Shown here: in pieces, positions 57,398 through 64,000 of the stretch
Position numbering within the stretch: position 1 is the stretch's first letter
Layout: the number at the start of each line of letters is the position of its first letter
From: Phycisphaeraceae bacterium
GTDB taxonomy: Bacteria; Planctomycetota; Phycisphaerae; Phycisphaerales; UBA1924
DNA: 64,000 nucleotides
Direction: 5' to 3'
Assembly (NCBI GenBank): GCA_019636515.1
Contig: JAHBXI010000005.1
Span: 62,001 to 126,000, forward strand
Position numbers and translations under genes: made by a program
The notes under the pieces: model-generated
Databases searched by the model: none
The model's input: the letters and a program-made list of their open reading frames with translations, nothing else
What the model was told of the DNA's origin: nothing

Positions 57398-58591
57398 TCA
57401 CTTCTCCCGGACGCGGCCCTGTCCCCGGACAACCTCCCCGATGACATGCACCGACTCGCCCAGGCGCCCCAGGCGGTCGCGAACCGTCGAGACGTACGCC
57501 GGCTTGACGATCACGCAATAGCCGATTCCCAGGTTGAAGACCCGCTTCATCTCCTCGTCGTCGATCCGGCCGTGATGCTGGAGGAAGCCAAACACCGGCG
57601 GCACCGGCCACGCCGATCGATCGATCACCGCATCGCAGGTCGGGGGTATCGATCGCACCAGGTTCTCCGCCAGCCCGCTCCCGGTGATGTGCGCCATCCC
57701 CGAAATCACGTTCTTGACCGGGTACGCGCGCAGGAGTTTCACGATCGAGCCCGCGTAGATGCGTGTCGGCGTCAGCAGCGTCTCCCCAAGCGTGCGATCG
57801 GCCCGAGGCCGGGCCGCGCCCGCGCCCGCGCGGATCCTGGCTTTCCCGTTCCGACTCGCGGAGCCCGGGCGTGTTCGCCGCACCGCCTTGCGCCCGGCGG
57901 GCACCGCCGGCAATCGAAGGTCGTCGTACACCGCCAGAAGATCCAGCCCCGCCTGCTTGACGACCCGCCGGACCAGCGAATACCCGTTGCTATGGATCCC
58001 CGACGACCCCAGGCCCAGGATCATGTCGCCGGGCTTGACCCGCTCCGGGCGGATCACGCGCTTGAGTTCCACCACGCCCACGCAAAAGCCCGCCAGGTCA
58101 AACTCGCCCGGGGCGTACACGTCGGGCATGTTCGCCGTCTCGCCCCCCAGCAGCGCGCACCCCGACATCCGGCACCCCTCGGCGATCCCGCGCACCAGCG
58201 CCCCGAGCATCGCCCGGTCAACCGACGGCACCGCGATGTAGTCCAGGAAAAAAAGCGGCTCGGCCCCCTGGACGATCAGGTCGTTCACGTTCATCGCGAC
58301 CAGGTCGATCCCCACCGTGTCGAATACCCCCAGTTCGCTCGCCAGTTTCACCTTCGTTCCCACGCCGTCGCAGCAGGAGACCAGCACCGGCTCCCGGTAG
58401 TTGCGGGCGAAGAGTCGTTGCTTGAAATCGAGCCGAAACAGCCCCGCGAACCCCCCGGGGTTGTCGATCACTCGCGGCGTGTAGGTCCGCCTCATGACCG
58501 AGGCCAGCGACTCGGTAAACGCATCCTTGGCGTCGATATCAACGCCCGACGTGGCGTAGGTCAGGCCGGGCTTGGAGGGGGACGGCGTCAC
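57398..58591 (-). CDS. purM: phosphoribosylformylglycinamidine cyclo-ligase (AIR synthase) with basic insert
   Basis: About 397 residues. PurM converts FGAM to AIR in purine synthesis. Motifs: LTYATSGVDIDAKDAF, NPGGFAGLF, CCDGVGTKVKLA, GIDLVAMNVNDLIVQGAEPLFFLDY, LGGETANMPD, LGSSGIHSNGYSLVRR and GMAHITGSGLAENLVR. Between the helix after SNGYSL and LGETLLTPTRIY is an Arg/Ala/Gly-rich insert of about 40 residues (around GRKAVRRTRPGSASRNGKAR) that PurM proteins normally lack; it looks like a flexible basic loop. The GTG at 58591 gives a family-like N-terminus; a GTG at 58690 is also in frame. Ribosome binding site weak. Confidence 0.93.
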   Translation of the reverse strand: MTPSPSKPGLTYATSGVDIDAKDAFTESLASVMRRTYTPRVIDNPGGFAGLFRLDFKQRLFARNYREPVLVSCCDGVGTKVKLASELGVFDTVGIDLVAMNVNDLIVQGAEPLFFLDYIAVPSVDRAMLGALVRGIAEGCRMSGCALLGGETANMPDVYAPGEFDLAGFCVGVVELKRVIRPERVKPGDMILGLGSSGIHSNGYSLVRRVVKQAGLDLLAVYDDLRLPAVPAGRKAVRRTRPGSASRNGKARIRAGAGAARPRADRTLGETLLTPTRIYAGSIVKLLRAYPVKNVISGMAHITGSGLAENLVRSIPPTCDAVIDRSAWPVPPVFGFLQHHGRIDDEEMKRVFNLGIGYCVIVKPAYVSTVRDRLGRLGESVHVIGEVVRGQGRVREK

Positions 58592-58714
58592 GACGGGCGA
58601 CTTGAAAGAGCCATGGCTTGCGGGGGGAATCCGGCTGCAAGCATACGTGGGGCCGCGCGAGCCGACAAATCCAAGGCACGGAACATACACGGACTCTACC
58701 TACTATCCCGGCGC

Positions 58715-59284
58715 ATGGCGCGGGAGCCTCAGCCAACCCTCGCGACGGCTCGCCTTACCTTACGTCCTTTCCGGGCCGAGGACGCCGAGCAGGTCACCGC
58801 CGCCGCCGGGTCGTGCGAGATCGCCCGGACGACCCTCCGTATCCCCCACCCATACGACCCGCGCATGGCCGAGGAGTTCATCGCGTCGGTCAACCGGGGG
58901 TGGGCGGACGGCACCGCCGCCGTCTTTGCCGGTGTCGAGTCCTCAACCGGAACGCTCGTCGCATCGGCGGGCCTGACGATCGAGCCCGAGCACCGCCGTG
59001 CCGAACTGGGGTATTGGGTGCGTGTTGACCGCTGGGGAATGGGGTACGCCACCGAGGCGTCGGAATCGCTCCTGCAACTGGCCTTCACGACGCTCGGTCT
59101 CGAGCGCGTCCACGCCCACGCGTTTGCCTCCAACCCATCGAGCATCCGCGTGCTGATGAAAATCGGGATGAAACCCGAGGGTGTCCTCCGCCGGCACATC
59201 CTCAAGTGGGGCCTGTGGCAGGACATGGCCATGTTCGGCATCCTCCGCGACGAGCGCTCGGCGCGGTGCCTTGACGGCCCGTGA
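58715..59284 (+). CDS. GNAT acetyltransferase, RimJ/RimL-like
   Basis: 189 residues. TARLTLRPFRAEDAEQV at the start, HRRAELGYWVRVDRWGMGYATEA with the acetyl-CoA binding loop (R/Q-x-x-G-x-G/A) and LERVHAHAFASNPSSIRVLMKIGMKPEGVLRR. This is the RimJ/RimL-type protein or small-molecule N-acetyltransferase plan; the substrate is unknown. Start ATG 58715 has no strong ribosome binding site. It is divergent from purM and about 160 nt before ispF. Confidence 0.87.
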   Translation: MAREPQPTLATARLTLRPFRAEDAEQVTAAAGSCEIARTTLRIPHPYDPRMAEEFIASVNRGWADGTAAVFAGVESSTGTLVASAGLTIEPEHRRAELGYWVRVDRWGMGYATEASESLLQLAFTTLGLERVHAHAFASNPSSIRVLMKIGMKPEGVLRRHILKWGLWQDMAMFGILRDERSARCLDGP

Positions 59285-59443
59285 ATCATCACGGCGGCGA
59301 GCGATCACGCGGCGCCTGATCGTGCTTCGCGCCCCGTGCCAAAGGCCCTCCGTGTCGGGTCTTTCCGCCTCCCGTATAGTCACTCCCCGCCGGCGGCGGA
59401 TCACCACGGCCGCGCGTGGCCGACGGGTGATGAAAGGAGCAAC

Positions 59444-59944
59444 GTGGATATCCGAATCGGCCACGGGTACGACCTTCACCGCCTCGAACCGATCGCTCCC
59501 GTCGGCACGGGGCGCCCGCTGCGGCTGGGCGGGGTCGCGATCGAGTCCGACCGCGGCCCGGTGGCGCACTCCGACGGCGATGCCCTGCTCCATGCGATCA
59601 CCGATGCGATTCTCGGCTCGCTGGGGATGCCCGACATCGGGCAGGCCTTCCCCGATTCGGATCCGCGGAACGAGTCTCGTGACTCGGCGGACTTCTTCCT
59701 TTCGGCGGTACGGCTGGCCCGCGAAGCCGGGTACGCGGTCGTGAACATCGATTCAACGGTGGTGCTCGAGCGCCCGAAGATCGGTCCCGTGAAGGGCGCG
59801 ATCCGCGCGAGCCTCGCGGCTCTTGCCGGCGCCGACCTGTCCCGGGTGAACGTCAAGGGCAAGACGCACGAGTCCATCGGCCCGATCGGCCGCGGCGAGG
59901 CCGTCGAGGTCCACGCGGTCGTCCTGCTCGGGCGCGTGACCTGA
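59444..59944 (+). CDS. ispF: 2-C-methyl-D-erythritol 2,4-cyclodiphosphate synthase
   Basis: 166 residues. The metal-binding Asp and His are in DIRIGHGYDLHRL, with LRLGGVAIESDRGPVAHSDGDALLHAITDAILGSLGMPDIG, FPDSDPRNESRDSADFFL and VNIDSTVVLERPKIGP. IspF cyclises CDP-ME-2P to MEcPP with loss of CMP in the MEP pathway. The start is GTG 59444 with AGGAG 6 nt upstream; the longer frame 5' has no such site. A short N-terminal insert (PVGTGR) separates the first motif from LRLGG. The other MEP gene, ispD, is at 6.2 kb. Confidence 0.95.
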   Translation: MDIRIGHGYDLHRLEPIAPVGTGRPLRLGGVAIESDRGPVAHSDGDALLHAITDAILGSLGMPDIGQAFPDSDPRNESRDSADFFLSAVRLAREAGYAVVNIDSTVVLERPKIGPVKGAIRASLAALAGADLSRVNVKGKTHESIGPIGRGEAVEVHAVVLLGRVT

Positions 59945-59983
59945 CCCGGGCCGTGGCGGTCGAGCCGCTCGCTCACCGGGCGC

Positions 59984-60013
59984 GAAAAAGGCCCCGGTCG
60001 GTACCGGGGCCTT
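59984..60013 (-). terminator. rho-independent terminator of rpsA
   Basis: On the minus strand an 11-bp stem (AAGGCCCCGGT/ACCGGGGCCTT, loop 4 nt) is followed by TTT, 53 nt after the rpsA stop. The A-run on the plus strand gives the T-tract. Confidence 0.85.
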
Positions 60014-60065
60014 GTGTCGATCGTTGGATTGCCCGTCGCCGCGTGCCCGTGGCGAGGCCGCGATG

Positions 60066-61826
60066 TTACTGGAACCGGATCTTGTCGGTGCCCATGGCGT
60101 CGTGGGCGCCCATGCCGCCCTTGGTCGGCATGTCGCGGCGCTTCTCTCGGGGCTCCTCGGCGCCGGAGGTGTCGCCCCACTGCGCCCTCTTGAGCGACAG
60201 GCCGATCTTGCGGTCGGACTTGTCGACGCGGAGGATCTTGACGTCGATCTCGTCCCCGGCCTTGACCACGTCCTGCGGGTTCTCGACCTTGTGGTCCGAC
60301 AGTTCGGAGATGTGGAGCAGGCCTTCGAGGTCGGACTCGAGTTCCACGAACACGCCGAAGTTGGTGATCTTCGTGACCACGCCGCGGACCACCATGCCCG
60401 GCTTGTAGTGCTCGGGGATCGCGGTGAGCCACGGGTCTTCGGTCAGTTGCTTGACGCCCAGGCTGACCCGCTGCTTATCGCGGTCCACGTCGAGCACCAC
60501 GCACCGGACGCTGTCGCCCTTCTTGAGGACCTCGTTGGGGTGCGTGACCTTCTTGGTCCAGGACATGTCGGAGATATGCAGGAGACCGTCGATCCCCGGC
60601 TCGATCTCGACAAACGCCCCGTAGTTGGCCAGGTTGCGGACCTTGCCCTCGATGACCGTCCCGGGCGGGTACTTCTCGCTGACCAGTTCCCAGGGGTTGA
60701 CCTCGGTCTGCTTCATGCCCAGGCTGATTTCCTGCTTGTCCTTGTTGATCTCAAGGACCACGACGTCGACCTCCTGGCCGGGCTGGACCAGTTCCGACGG
60801 GTGGTTGACCCGCCGCGTCCAGGACATCTCGGAGATGTGGACCAGGCCCTCGATGCCGTCCTCGAGTTTCACGAATGCCCCGTACGACATCAGGTTCACG
60901 ACCGAACCCAGGATCCGCGAGCCGACCGGGTACTTCTTCTCGATCTCCTCCCACGGGGAGGCCTCGCGCTGCTTGAGGCCAAGCGCGATCTTCTCCTTCT
61001 CACGGTCGATGTTGAGAACCTTGACCTCGACCTTCTGGTCGATCCGCAGGATCTCCGAGGGGTGATTGATCCGGCCCCACGACATGTCCGTGATGTGCAG
61101 AAGGCCGTCGATCCCCCCCAGGTCCACGAACGCCCCGAAGTCGGCGATGTTCTTCACCGTGCCGGTGATGATCTCGCCTTCCTTCAGGTTGTCGAGCAGG
61201 CGCCGCTTCGCCGAGTCGCGCTCCTCCTCGATCAGTTTGCGCCGGCTGATGACGATGTTCCGGCGCTCCAGGTCGATCTTCAGGATGCTCGCCCGGATCC
61301 GCTTGCCGATGTAGTCGCCGATCTCGCCGGGGCGGCGCACGTCCACCTGCGACGCGGGAAGGAAGACCGGCACCCCGATATCCACCAGCAGGCCGCCCTT
61401 GATCTTCTTGGTGACCATCCCCTCGACCACGTCGCCTTCCTTGGTCGTGTCCATGATCCGCTGCCACGAGAGCATGCGGTCGGCCTTGCGCTTGGAGAGT
61501 TGGACAAGCCCCTCCTCCCCCTCGACATCCTCGAGCAGGACATCCACCATGTCCCCGGGCCTGAGTTCGATGCCCTCGAACTCCTCCTTGGGGATCAACC
61601 CCTCGGACTTGAGGCCGACCTCCACCACCACGTCGTCGCCGGCAAAGCCGATCACCTTGCCCTTGATGAGTTTGCCCGGGATCAGTTCGTCGATCTGCTG
61701 CCCCAGCAGCGAGTCCATGTACTCGCCCTGCCCGCCGGACAACGTCTGGCCGTAGGCCGCGGAAATCATCTCCTGCGCTTCGGCGTCGTTCACTCCAAGA
61801 GAGGCAATCAGGGATTCATCGATCAT
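60066..61826 (-). CDS. rpsA: 30S ribosomal protein bS1, six S1 domains
   Basis: 586 residues. Six consecutive S1/OB repeats can be seen: KGKVIGFAGDDVVVEVG, GMVTKKIKGGLLVDIG, TGTVKNIADFGAFVDLG, LGSVVNLMSYGAFVKLE, EGKVRNLANYGAFVEIE and RGVVTKITNFGVFVELE. The repeated GLLHISDMSW-type strand occurs in domains 3 to 6. S1 binds mRNA at the platform and aids initiation, which matters where many genes here lack strong ribosome binding sites. The N-terminal and C-terminal tails (about 45 and 40 residues) are variable. ATG 61826 is preferred over a GTG ten codons earlier. A terminator follows 53 nt downstream. Confidence 0.95.
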   Translation of the reverse strand: MIDESLIASLGVNDAEAQEMISAAYGQTLSGGQGEYMDSLLGQQIDELIPGKLIKGKVIGFAGDDVVVEVGLKSEGLIPKEEFEGIELRPGDMVDVLLEDVEGEEGLVQLSKRKADRMLSWQRIMDTTKEGDVVEGMVTKKIKGGLLVDIGVPVFLPASQVDVRRPGEIGDYIGKRIRASILKIDLERRNIVISRRKLIEEERDSAKRRLLDNLKEGEIITGTVKNIADFGAFVDLGGIDGLLHITDMSWGRINHPSEILRIDQKVEVKVLNIDREKEKIALGLKQREASPWEEIEKKYPVGSRILGSVVNLMSYGAFVKLEDGIEGLVHISEMSWTRRVNHPSELVQPGQEVDVVVLEINKDKQEISLGMKQTEVNPWELVSEKYPPGTVIEGKVRNLANYGAFVEIEPGIDGLLHISDMSWTKKVTHPNEVLKKGDSVRCVVLDVDRDKQRVSLGVKQLTEDPWLTAIPEHYKPGMVVRGVVTKITNFGVFVELESDLEGLLHISELSDHKVENPQDVVKAGDEIDVKILRVDKSDRKIGLSLKRAQWGDTSGAEEPREKRRDMPTKGGMGAHDAMGTDKIRFQ

Positions 61827-62164
61827 GGGCGTGTTCTTCCAGATGTCCGGCGTCACCGGCTCGACCGGGCCGGTCGGGCGAGCGTGACGGCGGTCAAGGC
61901 TCCCGCGATCGACCGTGTCGTCGCGAGGCGCCTGCCCCTGCGGGGCGGTACGTGGTTATGTGGTCAATCCGGCCCCGCGAACACGGGGCAAATCGGAACG
62001 GCCGACCCACCAGAATAGTCTAGGCACCTGTTCGGGTCGGGGCGAACATTTCCCCGGACCCTCGCGCAGCCCCGCGCCCTGTTCCTCGCGGGACCAAAGC
62101 CCCCCGCTCGGACCCCCCATGCACCGGCCCCATGTCGTGGACCCCATGCGTAGACTCCGGGCGT
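61827..62164. other. intergenic region between rpsA and tRNA-Arg
   Basis: About 340 nt with no coding frame of its own. It must hold the promoters of rpsA (minus) and tRNA-Arg (plus). A TAGACTATTC-type AT-rich spot at about 62013-62023 (read on the minus strand) is the best -10 candidate for rpsA, but no matching -35 stands out. Confidence 0.35.
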
Positions 62165-62238
62165 GCTCGGGTAGCTCAGATGGATAGAGCAGTCGTTTCC
62201 TAAACGACAGGTCGGCGGTTCGAATCCGCCCTCGAGCG
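62165..62238 (+). tRNA. tRNA-Arg (anticodon CCU)
   Basis: Cloverleaf with acceptor GCTCGGG/CTCGAGC (one G-U pair), discriminator G, D arm GCTC...GAGC, anticodon stem GTCGT/ACGAC around loop TTCCTAA, and T arm GGCGG-TTCGAAT-CCGCC. The CCU anticodon reads the rare AGG codon. CCA is not encoded. Confidence 0.95.
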
Positions 62239-62291
62239 TTCGGCCCCGCCACCACCTTGCGATCCGCCACCGACGTGCGATCGGGGCGCAA

Positions 62292-62320
62292 GAAAAGACC
62301 GCGCGCCGGGGCGCGCGGTC
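62292..62320 (-). terminator. rho-independent terminator of the PEP-CTERM gene
   Basis: A 9-bp stem GACCGCGCG/CGCGCGGTC with a short GC loop, followed on the minus strand by TTTT CTT, about 50 nt after the PEP-CTERM gene stop. It may also stop tRNA-Arg transcription on the plus strand, but there the T-tract is lacking. Confidence 0.85.
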
Positions 62321-62371
62321 TGTGAGGTTCTCACGCGTTTCGCACTCCAGGAAGACCTGGAAGCGGCGCGA

Positions 62372-63268
62372 TCAGCGGCGACGGCGAACCGCGACCAGGC
62401 CCGCGAGGCCGAGCAGCGCGGCCGACGAAGGGGCCGGGATCACAAACGAGATGCCCGACATCGTGTGACCGATGCAGTCGTTCCAGATCTGCGTGGTGGC
62501 GAGCAGGCCGGGGTCGTTGACGAGGGCATACGCCTGGGCATCGCCATCCTTGAGGTCGTAGAGGTTGTCGGAGAACCCGCCGAAGGGGTTGTTGAGGAAC
62601 CCCGACCCGCCGTACGTGTCGGCGTTCAGCCCGTTGATGTAGAAGTTCTCGTCGCCGTTTGGGTCGAAGGTCTGGCCGTCCAGCGCGTTGATCGCAAAGT
62701 GCAGGCGTCCGCCCATGTAGTTATTGACAAAGTTGTGCGGCATATTGATGATCTGCCCCGAGGTGTCGGTCGAGACGACGCCGTCGTACAGGTTCACCTC
62801 GCGGAGCGGATCGCCCGCAAGATCGTACACCACCATCAGCGTGGCGCCCTCGCCCAGGCCGTTGTCATCGCTCGCCCCGCCCAGGGTGTACGCCCCGTTG
62901 CCGGTGACCAGGCTCGTCACGTCCGCGTAGTACGCGGCCGTCAAACCGAATCCCCAGCAAAGGTCCGGCGAGGCGGAGAGGCCCCAGTTCGCCGAAACCG
63001 CGTTGCCGTTGAAGACGACATTTGCCTGGTTGCCGGCCCCGAGCGAATCGGTCAGATAGTTCCAGTTGAGGTACGCCGCCTTGACGGTGGCCCCGGCGGG
63101 CAGCCCGGAAAGGCCGATCGTCGCATCACCCGCGAGCGACCGAGTCGACGCCCCGGCCGCGACAAAATCGCCGTTGTGGACGCTGTGATAGAACGGCACC
63201 CCGCTCCATTGAGCGGACGCGGACATGGCAAGACCGGCCAGAACCGCAATACCCAAAACAGTCTTCAT
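62372..63268 (-). CDS. PEP-CTERM secreted protein, exosortase substrate candidate
   Basis: 298 residues. A signal peptide (VLGIAVLAGLAMSASA) is followed by a beta-rich extracellular domain (GLSGLPAGATVKAAYLNW, GEGATLMVVYDLAG) and a C-terminal sorting tail: PAPSS, the hydrophobic AALLGLAGLVAV and RRRR. This is the PEP-CTERM tripartite tail in the PAP form usual in planctomycetes. The exosortase at 20.3-22.3 kb is the natural candidate for processing it. In other bacteria PEP-CTERM proteins are exported to the extracellular matrix. ATG 63268 has GGGAGAG about 7 nt upstream. Own terminator at 62292. Confidence 0.88.
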   Translation of the reverse strand: MKTVLGIAVLAGLAMSASAQWSGVPFYHSVHNGDFVAAGASTRSLAGDATIGLSGLPAGATVKAAYLNWNYLTDSLGAGNQANVVFNGNAVSANWGLSASPDLCWGFGLTAAYYADVTSLVTGNGAYTLGGASDDNGLGEGATLMVVYDLAGDPLREVNLYDGVVSTDTSGQIINMPHNFVNNYMGGRLHFAINALDGQTFDPNGDENFYINGLNADTYGGSGFLNNPFGGFSDNLYDLKDGDAQAYALVNDPGLLATTQIWNDCIGHTMSGISFVIPAPSSAALLGLAGLVAVRRRR

Positions 63269-63734
63269 TGTTACTCTCCCTTGAACCACGACGGTTATTG
63301 TTCGTCCATCCTGTATGAACGAACGCGTTTTCTATACCTCTTGAAGCGTCCCTGGGCCTCACCAATCCAGGAAATTTCCCTAAAATTGGGAAACCTCTCG
63401 CTTGGAGTACAAGACCTCCGCCACCGCGTTTTCGCGTTCCCGAGCCTCTTGGATTTTATGTAAGTCTATGTAATGCATGTATTTGAAACTAGTCGTACCC
63501 GTGCCCCACAGGCCCCGGGCGGATTCCGTGTCTCGAAAGACCCGGAAAGCACGCAGCGCGGCACGCAAATCGGTAGAAACAGGATGGGCCGCCGCACCGT
63601 TCCTCCCGTTCAGAACCGGCGTTGCAACCGCTCGGCTTGGTCATTGGTGCTTGATGTACATTTCGGGCGCGCCGTGCGGCGTGTCGATCGCCCCCCACGC
63701 CCTGGCTGACCTTCATCTGGATGACCTTCAAAAG
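63269..63734. other. intergenic region upstream of the PEP-CTERM gene
   Basis: About 470 nt, with an AT-rich section at 63290-63480 (TTTCTATACC, TTTTATGTAAGTC) likely to contain the promoter of the PEP-CTERM gene. The GC-rich 63480-63730 part encodes no convincing protein. It matches no RNA family I can recognise; a slight likeness to an SRP-RNA tip was rejected. Confidence 0.4.
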
Positions 63735-63764
63735 TGCAACGCCCCCCGATCGCTCGGGGGGCGT
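63735..63764 (-). terminator. terminator downstream of tRNA-Glu
   Basis: An 11-bp stem ACGCCCCCCGA/TCGGGGGGCGT with a 4-nt loop starts a few bases after tRNA-Glu on the minus strand and is followed by TGCACTTTT. The T-tract is interrupted, so efficiency may be moderate. Confidence 0.7.
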
Positions 63765-63769
63765 GCCAG

Positions 63770-63844
63770 TGACCCCAAGGGGATTCGAACCCCTGTTTCC
63801 AGGATGAGAACCTGGCGTCCTGGACCAGGCTAGACGATGGGGCC
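63770..63844 (-). tRNA. tRNA-Glu (anticodon CUC)
   Basis: The reverse complement folds with acceptor GGCCCCA/TGGGGTC, discriminator A, anticodon stem CCAGG/CCTGG around loop TTCTCAT (CUC), and T arm AGGGG-TTCGAAT-CCCCT. CCA is not encoded. A terminator follows at 63735-63764. No feature is recognised in 63845-64000. Confidence 0.94.
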
Positions 63845-64000
63845 ATTGAAAAAAAGCCCAGGTTCTCGGTGGGGACGATAGCCGTCTTGGATCGACCGTC
63901 AACCGGACGGAGCAAGTCACGCCCTGATCGGGCTCGCCAACGTACACGAGCAGGAACCGATCCCGCACAACACACGCAGGATGGGGGGGTGCCCAAATAA

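Noticed and set aside
62465..63463. 332-codon plus-strand frame opposite the PEP-CTERM gene
   Set aside because: The minus-strand gene has a signal peptide, sorting tail, ribosome binding site and terminator; this frame has none of these.
63530..63600. CCCGGAAAGCACGCAGC sequence resembling the SRP RNA tip
   Set aside because: The GUCAGG strand and the exact GGAAGGAAGCAG core are missing and the arms do not pair; likeness judged accidental.

Overview
This is a high-GC bacterial chromosome segment, most likely from a planctomycete of the Phycisphaerae/Phycisphaerales type. The evidence for that is an exosortase fused to an EpsI-type domain beside exopolysaccharide genes, a secreted protein ending in a planctomycete-style PEP-CTERM tail (PAPSS, a glycine/leucine helix, RRRR), very large secreted PQQ/TPR proteins, and many proteins carrying Ala/Pro/Arg-rich insertions. 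No phage, insertion sequence, CRISPR array or plasmid module is visible. Genus-level placement cannot be made from the sequence alone.

Layout. 0-8.2 kb: a DUF3300 gene cut by the window edge, tRNA-Met, a small DUF5658-like membrane protein, a giant secreted PQQ/beta-propeller protein, ispD and a secreted DUF6263-like protein. 8.2-24.3 kb (minus strand): an exopolysaccharide operon read from a Wza-like lipoprotein through exosortase/EpsI, a giant TPR protein, a Wzz/BY-kinase-like protein with a defective P-loop, a sugar-nucleotide epimerase, a WecA/TagO-type phosphotransferase, a ParA-type ATPase, a VanZ-like protein and a glycosylasparaginase. 24.7-32.3 kb: lipA, then a catabolic module (PcaF-like thiolase facing a minus-strand operon of KamA-family radical SAM aminomutase, PcaI/PcaJ-like CoA-transferase and a class III aminotransferase), then a CYTH protein. 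32.4-39.8 kb: ligA, folD, tatA, a glycosyltransferase and two secreted/envelope proteins. 39.8-44.0 kb: a translation/nucleotide operon tRNA-Gln, glmU::prs fusion, rplY/ctc, pth, rpsF, which matches the gcaD-prs-ctc-spoVC order of Bacillus. 44.5-52.6 kb: metG, a sigma/anti-sigma pair, a large secreted protein translationally coupled to a SpoIIE-type phosphatase, and a zinc-ribbon protein. 52.7-60 kb: an HMG-CoA lyase-like enzyme, a UDP-galactopyranose-mutase-like flavoprotein, a DUF1338/HglS 2-oxoadipate dioxygenase-like enzyme, purM, a GNAT acetyltransferase and ispF. 60-64 kb: rpsA, tRNA-Arg, a PEP-CTERM protein and tRNA-Glu.

The most interesting functional unit is at 26.2-31.6 kb. An amino-acid 2,3-aminomutase-like enzyme, a beta-amino-acid-type transaminase, a two-subunit 3-oxoacid CoA-transferase and a 3-oxoacyl-CoA thiolase together make a complete logical route from an alpha-amino acid through its beta isomer and a 3-oxoacid to acetyl-CoA plus a second acyl-CoA. 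The CoA-transferase and thiolase most resemble 3-oxoadipate enzymes, so 2-aminoadipate is a candidate substrate; this is inference. A 2-oxoadipate-handling enzyme (HglS-like) 24 kb away is consistent with 2-aminoadipate/lysine breakdown in this organism.

Other notable points are an in-frame GlmU uridylyltransferase-PRPP synthetase fusion, a FolD whose YxxxK lysine is glutamine, the BY-kinase-like protein with no Walker lysine, and basic or proline-rich insertions in PurM, LipA and LigA. Start codons were chosen mainly from Shine-Dalgarno placement and stop/start overlaps, and several remain uncertain as noted.
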